A stretch of DNA of 64,000 nt, from contig CAJNOL010000168.1 of NCBI GenBank assembly GCA_905250125.1, positions 155,316 through 219,315 of the forward strand, written 5' to 3'. The notes beneath the pieces are model-generated. The model saw only the letters and a list, made by a program, of their open reading frames with translations, searched no databases and had not been told where the DNA came from. The DNA is from Rotaria sordida. Taxonomy: Eukaryota; Rotifera; Eurotatoria; Philodinida; Philodinidae. This document shows, in pieces, positions 38,168-50,029 of this stretch (positions are counted from its first letter, which is position 1; each line of letters opens with the position of its first letter). Position numbers and translations under genes: made by a program.

Positions 38168-41100
38168 TCATTTTTTGCTTTTGCCACTTTTCTTGCCTTT
38201 CTTTTTCTTTTTGGCTTTGAGACCCTGAATATATGAATATTGAACAAAAAATAAATAAATAAATAAATTGAAATTTACCTTTCGAACTTTGTAACCTTGC
38301 CAAAAACGTTGAATATCTCCAGCTGCTCTCCAACGATTTTCACGCAGTTCCTTCTCCCTAGCCAATCGTTCATCTTCAGCTTTACGTTCAGCCATAATCT
38401 ATGTTAAAAAGAAATTTATTTTTTCTTCGTTAATATAATCACATGTATAGAAAAATTTTTAATACTTTATCATATTCTTCTTTTAATTTTTCAAAACGTT
38501 CTTCAAGCTCTATAAGTAAACGTTTTTCTTCTGTATATGCAGTTTCAATTTCATCATATTCATCCTAAAAGATTTTATTAATTCACTAAATTATTAAATA
38601 TTCTTATAAGCTAAAAATATCTACCTGCTTTTGACGCATTTCATTATCGTATTTTGTTAACCATGTTTCAAGTCTTTAAAAAGAAAACAAAAAGCAAAAG
38701 TAGATAATTTCTTATTGATTTAGCATAAGCTTCAAAATCTTATGTATTCCGGAAGATTTAAATCCGTATTAACTAGATCCGATGATCGAATCTTTCAATG
38801 TGTTGATAATCAGGATTTAAAAAACGAAGATGTATAAACTGATCAACTAAGCGATCTTTACTACCGACCATTTTTTTTTTTTTTTTAGTAAAATATTTCA
38901 ATTACTGTTGCTGATCTATATATTGGCTTACATAATTATTTGACAAGAATAATTTCTTGGTCTCGAACAATCTCTTTATACTTATACATTGAAAAGATTT
39001 GTTAATAGCATTGTACTTATTTTCTCTCGTTTTCATACTACATTAAACACGTATACATTGAATCATTTAATTTTTGACAACTAGTAATTTACGTTGAATA
39101 TGATCATCTATAGATAAAATGATTAATCTGGTTCAATTTATATGATTCGTGTTGAATGAATAAAATGATTATAGCCAAAAAAAAGAAAATGAATTCTTAA
39201 TGAAACTATAAAAATCAATATAATGAAACGCTATTAGAAGATTACTATTCGAAAGAATTAAAATGATTAAAAATAAATAAATAAAAAAATATCAACTATA
39301 ATATTCAAATTGATTCAATGAAATATTTTTTAGATTACCCTGTTTCTTGACGCCATTTTTCTTTACGTAAATCTGATTCTGTTTTTTTATTTCGTTGTTG
39401 TTGTTCTTGTAATTTTTGTCGACACATATTTATATCCATTTGTAATTTATGTCTTGAAATATACACATAAGAAAAACAAAATATTTTTGTTATTTTGAAA
39501 AATTAAAAATAAAAAAAAAATATATTAATATTCTACCGTCTTCCTTCAGAATTTTTTGTTTCTGATATTTCAGCTGATTCTGTTTCCATTCGAATTCGTT
39601 TAAGCATTTCTTGTTGATTACGCTCAACATTATTAAGGTCTGATTGTATCTTTCGAATTTCATCATTACGGGCTTTAATCTACAAGCAATGAAAAGGTTT
39701 CATTAATGATACACAAGGACAATAAAGAGAATAATTATGAGCACTTTACTATCCCTTTTATCTTATTCCATTGATTCACGTGATAGGTGAAGGATTATAG
39801 TGAATATCAACATCTATATTAACGATTGAGGTTATCCTACCCATTAATGTATTTGTCTGATTAATCATATATTATCAAGGACACAAAAAAGACAGATAGA
39901 CAGATGTTAATGTCAAACTGGTATGCATGCAATAAGAAGTACACCGCATTTTGTTAACTATCCTATTTCCAGTCTGTCTCTTGTGTCCGTTTGACCTCTT
40001 TATAGCGAGAAAGAACGAAGAGAAAAAAAAAAAAACGACACATCTAGAAAGAATTGGTTTATTAAGCTTTCTTTATCTGTCATTTGTATCTCTCTCTCTA
40101 GGTTTGTTCTCTTCTGTTTATCTATCATTTAAAAAAAAAAAAGAATAACATGAGTACAACCTTATATGATCAGAATTCATCAATGGATATGATGCAAATA
40201 TCCGAAAGTTTATCACTAACAAATACCAATGATCCCCTAACATCAACAATAGAATATATAGATCTAAGTCTTGATGAAAAATATCCATTAGATGATATTT
40301 TAATACATCAACTATGTAAGTGAATCAGTATTTCTTTATTCCAATTTCAAATTTCAAATTTAGATCATAATGATGATATACCATCATTCTTAAATAAAAA
40401 ACATAAATCATTAATGTCCATCTATGATAATAATCTACAACAACCAATAACTGATTTTCCTCCATTAGTTGGTATAATCGGTCGAAGTCAACGTTCACAA
40501 GCATTTACAAAACGTCTTTTATTATCAGGTTTTCCAAAACCAATCTTATGTGATATAAATTCAAATGAAAATGATCTAAATGATAAATCTAATTATGTAT
40601 CATATGAAAGATTTTATCAATTATCACCAACAATTGTTCTTATAACTGATGATTTAACAAGAAATTTTGATGATTTATTTCCTCAAGATAAATCACAATT
40701 AATAATTGATGCTCGAAAAATATATATTAAATATTTTTCAAAGAAAAATTCTTATTCATTATTATCTATACCTGGTTCATATCGAGCTTTTGGAAATTTA
40801 TCAAATTGGGAAATTGAAAATGGTACAAAACGTATTGGAGTTGCAATTGAACAATTTCCACCATTAAATCTTGTAAAATTTATTTATGATTTAAATTGTT
40901 TTTCACGTGGAATTTTTTTTCTTGATCAATATTCATATAATTATCAACAAATAAAATCATTTAGTCATTGTTTATTTCCATTTATATCAACAACAATTAT
41001 ATTTAGTTTATGTGTTATTTTTTCAATGATACAACATAATCATGATATTATAAATACAGTATTGATCTATCGTCAAGCAAGTTCTATAACAGCATCAACA

Positions 41101-42816
41101 AGTATAATGTTATTAGCATTATTATTTTTAATAAGACCAGTATTTGACTTAATTGAATTTATTTATTTAGTTTTATTAAAAAGACAAAATATTCATGGTA
41201 AATAATATAAACTAATGTTTGTTTTTTTTTTTGTTAAAAAAACTTTTTTGTTTTTTTGTATTTAGAAAATGTTATATCAAAATTAACATGTATTCAATAT
41301 TGTCTTCAATCAAAACATTATTTAGTATGGTATTCATTATCATTCGCTTTATTACATATATTATTTTTAATTTTTTCAAAAATTAATTTTAATTCAAATT
41401 TATTCATTTATGGTTTTTTTTTTGGTATATTTACTTTAATATTATTATTTATTTTATCTTATATTCATTTTCCATGGATAAGTGAATATCTTTCATGGAA
41501 TGAATATCATTTTTTAATATCTTATCTTGGATCATTTTGTTTATTAATTGCTTCTATTCATGTTTTTCTTCATTGGAAATTTGATTCATATTTATTTAAT
41601 TTAAAATTTTTATCAATAATTTTATTATTTATTGTATTAATATTACGTTTTATTATTTATGGAATTATACATCCAATTTTAAAATTAATTCAATATATTA
41701 AAAATCGACCATTACAAAATTCATCACTATAATTATCAATATATTATTAGGATATTCTTCTATCGTATTATATTTCTGTATAGCAATCATGATGAAAAGA
41801 AAGATAATGATCATAAAAAGGACAAATGGTTAATAATAGACGGTATATGCGACAGATGTGATAATTCAATGACGAAAAACAATTGAAATAAAAAATACAA
41901 TTTCCACCGACTTACTTCAGCATCACGCTCAGCAACAGCATCATTAAGTTCTTTTTCAAGTTTAGCAATAATAGCTTCATTAGATGAGAGACGTGTACTT
42001 AAATTATTCATTTGTTCAAATTTTTCACGTTCTTCATGAGGTGTTGTTAAAAATCTTTCCATTGCAGATTCTCTTAACATTTTTAATACACCTAAATATA
42101 TATATATATATATGTGAAAATCAAAAAAAAAATATTCTTTTATAATACAAACGCATAATATCTTTTTGTTGTGGTAATAAATTATTATTTTGTAAAATAC
42201 GTTTAATAGCATCAAAACGATTTTGTTGATGAAGAAGACGACGAAGAACATTATGAATTGATTGTTGAATATAATAATGATAAGCAATTTTTTCATTAGC
42301 ATTATTTGATAATGATTTATCAAAACGACGTATATAATTTTCAAATTGTGGCAATTTTTCTAAAGAAGAAAATTTTTATTTTTATTAGTTTGAAAAAAAA
42401 AAAAAGAAAAATCTTTTTATTTTACCAATAATATTCGAAACCGATTGAAGTGATGCATTAGTTTCATATGCTTGTTTTAATTGTTCATGTTTACGTATTT
42501 CATTCATTGTTTCTCTACATAAAATAATTATTTATTCAAAAAAATTAAATTTTAAGATATATATATATATATCATACGTATCAATAATTGATTTAAATAA
42601 ATCTGTATGTGAATTAATTATAGGTAACATTTCAATTAATTCCATTTTTTGTACAAGATCATCAAAAACAATCATAATACGTTGAGTTTCAATAGTTGAT
42701 AATTTTGAACGAGCTGGCTCATGTAAACGTAATGGATCTAATTGAAGACGAATTGGTTTTACATCAGGTGTACGTGATTTATTTAATGGTGATATTAATG
42801 ATGGTGAACTCATCAT
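38168..42816 (-). CDS. DRC10: Dynein regulatory complex subunit 10 (IQCD), 10 exons
   Basis: Exons on the minus strand: 42816-42578, 42514-42426, 42359-42153, 42091-41916, 39679-39537, 39452-39339, 38673-38625, 38564-38466, 38398-38279 and 38224-38168. They join to 430 residues, close to the human protein's about 449. The order matches the family: the N-terminal KLSTIETQRIM block, a LERFL-like RFLTTPHEEREKF segment, long coiled coil, an IQ motif (DIQRFWQGYKVRK, about residues 400-412) and a Lys-rich tail. DRC10 is part of the nexin-dynein regulatory complex of motile cilia, where the IQ motif is expected to bind calmodulin-like partners. The fourth intron (39680-41915) contains an entire STEAP-like gene on the other strand. 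The start is the first of two adjacent ATGs at 42816. The last two exons exist as a decayed duplicate at 33441-33600. Confidence 0.9.
40150..41732 (+). CDS. STEAP-family metalloreductase-like protein (3 exons), nested in a DRC10 intron
   Basis: Exons 40150-40315, 40364-41197 and 41266-41732 give 488 residues, about the size of STEAP3/4. The N-terminal part contains a dinucleotide-fold-like region (about residues 90-230, beginning LVGIIGRSQRS). The C-terminal part has six or so hydrophobic segments with the ferric-reductase core: SWNEYHFLISYLG followed by ASIHVFLHW matches the STEAP segment that carries a haem-ligand histidine. His364 and His432 are the likely axial haem ligands. STEAP enzymes pass electrons from NADPH through flavin and haem to Fe3+ or Cu2+ at the membrane. 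The Gly-rich nucleotide motif here is less canonical than in human STEAPs (GIIGRSQRS), so NADPH use is uncertain. The first ATG after the T/A-rich leader was chosen; exon 1 is Ser/Thr/Asp-rich and poorly conserved. Confidence 0.82.
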
Positions 42817-42973
42817 TTTTTTTTTTTTGTAGAAGAAAAGATAAGTACAAAATAGTTTATCTAAAAAAATAGAAAAACATTAGTTACAGCTGTTATCACA
42901 TTAACGAAACATGTATATATAAGCATGCAAAAAAGATTCGATATAGGCAGAAAAAATCAATCGAACATTAACC
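42817..42973. promoter_or_regulatory. Probable shared divergent promoter of DRC10 and a secreted-protein gene
   Basis: Only 157 bp separate the start codons of DRC10 (minus, 42816) and the small secreted-protein gene (plus, 42974). TATATATAAG occurs at about 42913-42923, a possible TATA-like element for the plus gene. The call rests on the head-to-head spacing; no mapped transcription start supports it. Confidence 0.4.
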
Positions 42974-43395
42974 ATGAAGTAAGTAGAATCGTTTTTTGTT
43001 TTTTTTCGTATCTATACTTGAAATTTATTTCTTTTAGTATCTATTGGATTTTTCTCATTGTTGCAATAATAATTCCTACATATTTGACGAGTAATTTGGC
43101 CACTACTAATAGAGACAACGTAAATAATCTTGAATTTACTATATTTCGATTGGCGCCTGGAGGCATAAAGGAATGTGATGATTTTCGTCACAATGTTAAA
43201 CCATTTGATGATGGTACAGATAATGAAGAAGATTATCTGAAAGTTGATTGTGCAAGATATCAAAGTGCTTTGACATGTTACAAGGTTTTTTATCCATTAT
43301 TGGATGATAACAATCCATCAGATCAGGCAACAAAGAAGGAATTGGATAATATTGATCTTGCTTCAATTGAAAATGCATGTCATCAATATGTTTAA
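42974..43395 (+). CDS. Small secreted cysteine-containing protein (2 exons)
   Basis: A 5-nt first coding exon (42974-42978, ATGAA before GTAAGT) joins exon 43038-43395 to give 120 residues. Splicing places an ideal signal peptide at the N-terminus: MNIYWIFLIVAIIIPTYL, with likely cleavage after about residue 23. The mature part of about 97 residues is acidic and has four cysteines (in KECDDF, VDCARY, LTCYKV and NACHQY), suggesting two disulphides. I do not recognise the family. Codon choice is less A/T-biased than in the neighbours (GCG, GGC, CTG and AAG appear). An unspliced reading from 42925 stays open through the intron and would replace the signal peptide by a longer basic N-terminus, making a membrane anchor; the spliced form is preferred. 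AATAAA at 43498-43503. Confidence 0.7.
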
Positions 43396-45341
43396 CATAT
43401 TTTGAATGAAAACGAAAAAGAAAAATTATATTCAAACGAAATAAGAAATATATCAGTTTACTTTTAATTTTTAACAATTGAAAGTTTTATTATCAATAAT
43501 AAAAAGAAAATAATCTTGGGTGAATGTATCTTTTTTGTTTTATTAATAAAAAATAAATATAAAATTTTGATTGTTCTTTTTTGTTTTCTGCATATCTATC
43601 AATAACTCAAGTTTAAATCTAGACAACAACAACTGTCGTGTATCTAACAATTTATATATATCAAAAGTCTAGTGTATTATAATTTATACTAAAGAGAAAT
43701 ATGCCTTTGTGAGACATAATATCGAGGTGTATAAGATACCTACAGAAACATTTTTTTTTTTGGTGTGTTGGATTTCCATTCAAACCATCAATACACCTCA
43801 ATCAGAATTATATTAAACACTGGATCTATCAGGACTTTTAGTAAAAATATTGAAAATAACATTAATGCAGTAAAATGTTTTAATTAAGATTTGGCAAGAA
43901 ATAGAAATTTTTTCGAAATTCAGATAATAAATTACATTTTTTCTTCTCTTTTTTTTTCTAGATATCTATTAGTTATAGTATAGAGAATATATCGAATCAT
44001 TTGCTTAGTTCTTTTTTATACGATTGAGTAAAACAATAGTCTTTTGAATTCAATCCTACAGAGAAGGTTAACACTTACATCTACACCCCTCAAGATAGTA
44101 GCACTGATGTTGCATTATCAGTTTTATTTGTATTCACAATAACTGCACTGCTACATATATTATTATTTTTTTCTTGATATTAATTAATCGATTTTTAGCT
44201 TCTTTCATAAGGACAGATGCCAGATATATATATGACAAAAATATAGTCATATGCATAGAATAAAATAAATTTCTAGCACTATGTATCAGTCGTCCGATAT
44301 AAACCGTTAGAATAGGAACATATTAGGAGAAGCAATAGATTTACTAGAGAACTACCTATGGGTACAAATGTGACACATGAATACAAAAACTCTTCTCTAT
44401 CCAACACTCTACATATAATAAGAATCCGATAGATATCTATCTATGTATGATATAATAAATTTAAAAAATATAATTCATAAATTCTTATAAACTAATGTTT
44501 GTATTCTGATCAATAACCTTAATTTCAAAAACATAAAAATGCAGCCTTCAAATTTTCTCATCACTCAAAACAAAACAAAAGGTCAATTCATAAGATTAAA
44601 TTACAGGAAAATTTCACTCTAATAAATCTCCTACAGGTAGATGTCTCTCGTAAAACTTTTATAAATAATAAAAACCTGAATTGAATAAATGACAATATTC
44701 ACGTATTAATCCAACAATAATCGAATATATCTAAAAGTAAAAATTCACAATGTTTATTTCAATAATAAATAGTATCTCTATGCCATTAACTTTATCATAT
44801 CTATGGCAACTATATATTCCTATTTGTTTAATGATTTCAATCAAGTGCATAAGTATGTTATAATAAATTGATTATATTTATAGAAATAAAATTTTATATT
44901 TAATAAAAATGAAAAAAAAACAATGAATTTTTATTTTTATTTGTTTTTTTTCCATACTTAGAATTTTTCTTATTCAAATATTTTCCTAATGACTATAGAC
45001 ATTCACATGAATATAAAATTGATGGTAGAATAAAGAAACAGAAAAAAAAAAGAAAAGAAAATCTAGGGGTAATTTCGTCCTCTGTTCGTTCATCATTTTT
45101 CTCTCATTATATTTAGCATTCGAATGTAAACAGCTGATAAATATAGAGGCTAGAATAAAATCTATCTATAGATATATTATATATATATATATGTGTCTAT
45201 ATTACCTCGTTAGATTATTCTAGTCGATTTCTCTCGTTTTTTTTTTATGTCGAGTGTCCGTCCAATTTAAATTCTTCTTCATAAACATTCACATATCCAT
45301 ATTCTTATTCCACTTAACTTATATCGTCTCTTTTTCTAGAT
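43396..45341. other. Intergenic region with no supported gene
   Basis: AT-rich spacer between the secreted-protein gene and the first DDX6 copy. It contains a TA-dinucleotide run at about 45177-45192 and T-runs. A TTTTTCTAG acceptor at 45331-45339, two bases before the DDX6 start codon, implies an upstream non-coding exon of that gene, probably within 44900-45300. Confidence 0.5.
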
Positions 45342-46857
45342 ATGACCAACACTGACGAACTTACTGTAACAACAACATCAATAACAATTATTGATACCAA
45401 TGTTAGTACATCTAATACAAATATAAAATCACTTGTTGATGATTTAAATTGGAAAGAAAAATTAAAATTACCACCAAAAGATAATCGACCAAAAACAGCC
45501 GATGTTACTGCAACTAAAGGACATAATTTTGAAGATTATTGTCTTAAACGAGAATTACTTATGGGTAAATAAAACAAAATGTGTTTTTTTCTTTAATAAA
45601 AAAATGTTTTTGTTTTTAGGAATTTATGAAAAAGGTTGGGAAAAACCATCACCCGTTCAAGAACAATCTATTCCAATTGCATTAACTGGTCGTGATGTTC
45701 TTGCTCGTGCAAAGAATGGTACAGGTAAAACAGGTGCCTATACAATTCCAATTATTGAACGTATTGATCCAAATAAAAATGCTGTACAAGCAATAGTCTT
45801 AGTTCCAACACGTGAATTAGCATTACAAACAAGTGCTATTTGTATGGAATTATCCAAACATATACAATTACGTGTTATGGTTACAACAGGTGGAACATCA
45901 TTACGTGAAGATATATCACGTTTACAAGATATTGTTCATATTATTATTGCAACACCTGGTCGTTTATTAGATTTAGTTAATAAAAATTTAGCTAAAGTTG
46001 ATTTATGTCGTGTTATTGTATTAGATGAAGCTGATAAATTACTTTCACAAGATTTTAATCATTTACTTGATGAACTTTTATATGCTATGCCACATGATCG
46101 ACAAATTATGCTTTTTTCAGCAACATTTCCATTAACTGTCGATGATTTTATACGTAAACATATGAAACAAGCATATGAAATAAATCTTATGGATGAATTA
46201 ACACTTAAAGGTATAACACAATATTATGCATTTGTACAAGAACGACAAAAAATTCATTGTCTAAATACACTTTTTTCAAAGGTATAAAAAATTTAATTTT
46301 AAGAAAATAATTATTTTATTTTTATTTTTAAATTTTAGTTACAAATAAATCAATCAATTATTTTTTGTAATTCAACACAACGTGTTGAACTTTTAGCTAA
46401 AAAAATAACTGAATTAGGTTATAATTGTTATTATATACATTCAAAAATGCGACAAGAACATCGTAATCGTGTATTTCATGATTTTCGTACTGGTCTTTGT
46501 CGTAATCTTGTTTGTTCGGATTTATTTACACGTGGTATTGATATTCAAGCTGTTAATGTTGTTATTAATTTTGATTTTCCTCGTTACAGTGAAACTTATC
46601 TGTAAGTAAAAATGAAAAATTTTGAAATTCGAATAAATAAAAAAAATATATTTAGTCATCGTATTGGTCGTTCGGGTCGTTTTGGTCATTTGGGTATAGC
46701 AGTCAGTTTAATAACATATGAAGATCGATTTGCTGTACACAAGGTTGAACAAGAATTAGGTACAGATATTTTACCAATTCCACGTCATATCGAAGAAAAT
46801 CTTTATGTGGCTAAAGTACCAGCTATTGAACAATTATCCGAAGAACAACAGCAATAA
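45342..46857 (+). CDS. DDX6: DDX6/Me31B/Dhh1-type DEAD-box RNA helicase, copy A (4 exons)
   Basis: Exons 45342-45564, 45620-46281, 46339-46601 and 46656-46857 encode 449 residues. All helicase motifs are present: Q motif region [12 protein letters not shown] (80-91), motif I AKNGTGKT (105-112), Ia PTRELA (137-142), TPGR (186-189), DEAD 210-213, SAT 241-243, a motif V region [12 protein letters not shown], and motif [10 protein letters not shown] (384-391). DDX6 proteins repress translation and promote decapping of mRNAs in P-bodies and maternal RNPs, binding partners such as 4E-T, EDC3 and LSM14 through the second RecA lobe. The N-terminal 60 residues are Thr/Ser/Asn-rich and not conserved; the [20 protein letters not shown] block is typical of the subfamily. 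A tandem paralogue starts 437 bp downstream. A 5'UTR intron is likely (acceptor ending 45339). Confidence 0.95.
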
Positions 46858-47294
46858 TTAGATCAATGAACAGTCAGATCTTTTTTTTCTCTCTCTCACT
46901 CTCACTCTCTCTCTCTGTGTTTTACTAGTCAAAAGCAAACATTGATGGTTTCTAACATCAGATATGATATATATGTGTGTGTGTGTGTGTGTACGCAAAA
47001 TTTTATTCTACGTTTCTTTTTTTTTTTTGTGATCGATTGTTCTTGCATTAAAACGTTTTTTTTTTTTTTTTTATTTTATGGATAAAAAAGAAAAAGATAC
47101 GATAAACATATTAAAATAAGAAAACGTTTATATTCTACTTTAGATATCAAACATTATTATTCTTCGATAGAATTTGACAATTTATTCACAAAAAGAAAAG
47201 AATTTTAATATAAAACATTCATTTAAATTTGTACATATAATAGTTTTGTTTCATTTGTTCTTTTTTCTTTTCCTTTTGTGTTAACCATTCAATT
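46858..47294. repeat. DDX6 intergenic spacer with CT and GT microsatellites
   Basis: The 437-bp gap between the two DDX6 genes holds a CT-rich tract at about 46888-46918 and a (GT)n run at about 46974-46992, followed by long T-runs at about 47019-47031 and 47056-47074. It must contain the 3' end of copy A and the promoter of copy B unless B is transcribed by read-through from A. An in-frame TAG at 47241 upstream of the copy B ATG supports that start. Confidence 0.6.
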
Positions 47295-50029
47295 ATGATC
47301 GGTGGTTCATCAACAGGAGGTAAAACTTCATCATCATCAGTACCATTTTCTTCAACAAATACAGATGGTAATGATAAAAATAAAATAAATAATGGTAATA
47401 CATCTACAACAAATTCAACAATAACAATAAATAAAGATGATCCCGATTGGAAATCAAAATTAAACATTCCAGAACAAGATCATCGTGCTAGAACATCCGA
47501 TGTTACAAATACAAGTGGTCATGATTTTGAAGATTATTGTCTTAAACGAGAATTACTTATGGGTAAACAAAATAAAATGTGTGTGTGTTTTTTTAACCTT
47601 TAATTAAAAAAATGTTTTTGTTTTAGGAATTTATGAAAAAGGTTGGGAAAAACCATCTCCTATTCAAGAACATTCAATTCCTATAGCTTTAACCGGTCGT
47701 GATGTTCTTGCTCGTGCTAAAAATGGTACAGGTAAAACTGGTGCATATACAATTCCAATTGTTGAACGTATTGATCCAAATAAAAATGTTATACAAGCAG
47801 TTATCTTAGTTCCAACACGTGAATTAGCATTACAAACAAGTGCTATTTGTATGGAATTATCAAAACATATACAATTACGTGTTATGGTTACAACAGGCGG
47901 CGCATCTGTACGTGAAGATATTGCTCGTTTACAAGATATTGTTCATATTGTTATAGCAACACCTGGTCGTTTATTAGATTTAGTTCAAAAAGATTTAGCT
48001 AAACTTGATTCATGTCGTGTTATTGTATTAGATGAAGCTGATAAATTACTTTCACAAGATTTTAATCATTTATTAGATGATGTTATCTATCATTTACCAC
48101 AAGATAGACAAATTATGTTATATTCAGCTACATTTCCATTAACTGTTGATGATTTTATTAAAAAACATATGCATAATCCATATGAAATAAATCTTATGGA
48201 AGAATTAACACTTAAAGGTAAATATATATGTATATATATATATCGTAAGGGATTCGTTGTCATTTTGTCACGAACTATATGATACTTTTTTCTGTAAGCA
48301 AAATAAAAAACGTCGGAATAAAACCTCACTGATTAAGGCTAGACATTCATTAAACAGTTATTGATTTTCACAATTATGCTTATATATGCATGTTTTTGAC
48401 ATCATGTTTAATTCAGTGAAACGAGATAATGACTTCGCGATGCTTGTGAAGAAACTTTGCTTAGTGATAAATAACTTTTTGAAATAGATTGTATCTCTTT
48501 AGACAATCTCTATGGAGACGAGACATAGCATAAAAGGATTTATGGAGAATTTCTTTTAGAATTATGACAATTTTAGGATATTTACTATTCTGATTCATAA
48601 ATATAATAACAAAATTTTCAATTTTAGTATCCAAGAAGAGAAGATACTAGAAAGCCTAATACTTTCACAATGAATTAATGCCTTGAAGAAGTTTATTTGT
48701 GCCAAACTTGACAGTAAACTGCAGAGCACTGACATCATTTTCTTGAAAAATCCACTAAAATACTCGTAATCCAAGAGAAGATTGCCATGGACACACATTC
48801 TTTCATGCTATGTCTTTTCTCAATAAGATCCATCTAACAAGTTAAGACTGATCGCAAAAGTCACTTATCACTGCGCAAGATTTATCAAACAGATCTATGA
48901 TATACCATTGACCATAAAATTACCTAAGTTTTTATATTCTCTAATAGCCAAAATAGTATACTCTTCAACAGTATTCTTAATCACTCATACATTTGTCTTT
49001 AGCATGAATAGAAATGTCGCGAATAATGTATTAATTTGATTTTGAGAAAGCAGGTAAAATTTCGCAACATGTGCTTTCATTCTCGGAATGTTAGAAATAG
49101 TGGCCGAAGTACGAATCCCATTGTAACTCGGTCTCTCTCACAACAGATGATCTACCGCCAGGTCGATCTTCCTCCAGCACTTGTCCCAATCCTATTCACC
49201 TTGTAACGATATTTTCTGGTTATTTTTATTCCATTTTCTCTCCAAAAACTATTATGAAATTGTAAAATTTCGGGAAGATCCTTCATTCTCTCCAATCAAG
49301 AACTCTATGTATGAAAAAAAATCTATTTGTTTTTTTTTTTTAGGTATAACTCAGTATTATGCATTTGTGCAAGAACGTCAAAAGGTCCATTGTTTAAATA
49401 CATTATTTTCAAAAGTAAATAAATGACAAGAAAGAAAAAATTTTTCTTATTCTAATAAATTTTCTATCTAGTTACAAATCAATCAATCTATTATATTCTG
49501 TAATTCAACACAACGTGTTGAACTTTTAGCTAAAAAAATCACTGATCTTGGTTATTCATGTTATTATATACATTCAAAAATGCGACAAGATCATCGTAAT
49601 CGTGTATTTCATGATTTTCGTACTGGTCTTTGTCGTAATCTTGTTTGTTCGGATTTATTTACACGTGGTATTGATATTCAAGCTGTTAATGTTGTTATTA
49701 ATTTTGATTTTCCAAAATTAAGTGAAACATATTTGTAAGTAAAAAAGAAAATCGAAAAGAGAAATTCATTTTGTTTTTCAAATAGACATCGTATTGGTCG
49801 TTCAGGTCGTTATGGTCATTATGGTATTGCAATTAGTCTAATAACATATGAAGATCGTTTTTCATTACATAAAATTGAACAAGAATTAGGTACAGAAATA
49901 CAACCAATACCAAAACAAATTGATCCAGCACTTTATGTTGCTGAATATCAAATGAGTGGTGAAAATATTGGTGAAAAACAACAAGAAAATAATGCAGCTA
50001 GCGCATCTGCTACTATTAACAAATCATAA
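47295..50029 (+). CDS. DDX6: DDX6/Me31B/Dhh1-type DEAD-box RNA helicase, copy B (5 exons)
   Basis: Exons 47295-47562, 47627-48217, 49344-49414, 49472-49734 and 49786-50029 encode 478 residues. The motifs match copy A: AKNGTGKT 120-127, DEAD 225-228, SAT 256-258, HRIGRSGR 399-406. Three introns share position and phase with copy A. The fourth (48218-49343, 1126 bp) interrupts the codons after EELTLKG, where copy A is continuous with the sequence AAAGGTATAA. N- and C-termini differ most between the copies: B has a longer Asn/Ser/Thr-rich head and an Asn/Ala/Ser tail ending INKS. The catalytic core looks intact, so both copies should be active ATPases. Likely roles are as for copy A, possibly with divided expression (inference). 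Confidence 0.95.
48425..48905. mobile_element. Foldback element inside the extra DDX6 copy B intron
   Basis: The left arm (about 48440-48545) has AAACTTTGCTTAGTGATAA, TGACTTT-like ATAACTTTTTGAAATAGATTG and AGACATAGCATAAAAGGAT. It pairs with the reverse complement of about 48800-48895, which has AATCTTGCGCAGTGATAAGTG and AAGACATAGCATGAAAGAAT. About 250 bp lie between the arms. The right part of the intron (about 49080-49205) is a GC-richer patch that I cannot assign. Confidence 0.62.

Noticed and set aside
49070-49205. GC-richer patch in the DDX6 copy B intron read on the minus strand as a reverse-transcriptase tail
   Set aside because: Short, interrupted by stops in each frame and recalled similarity too vague; left unassigned.
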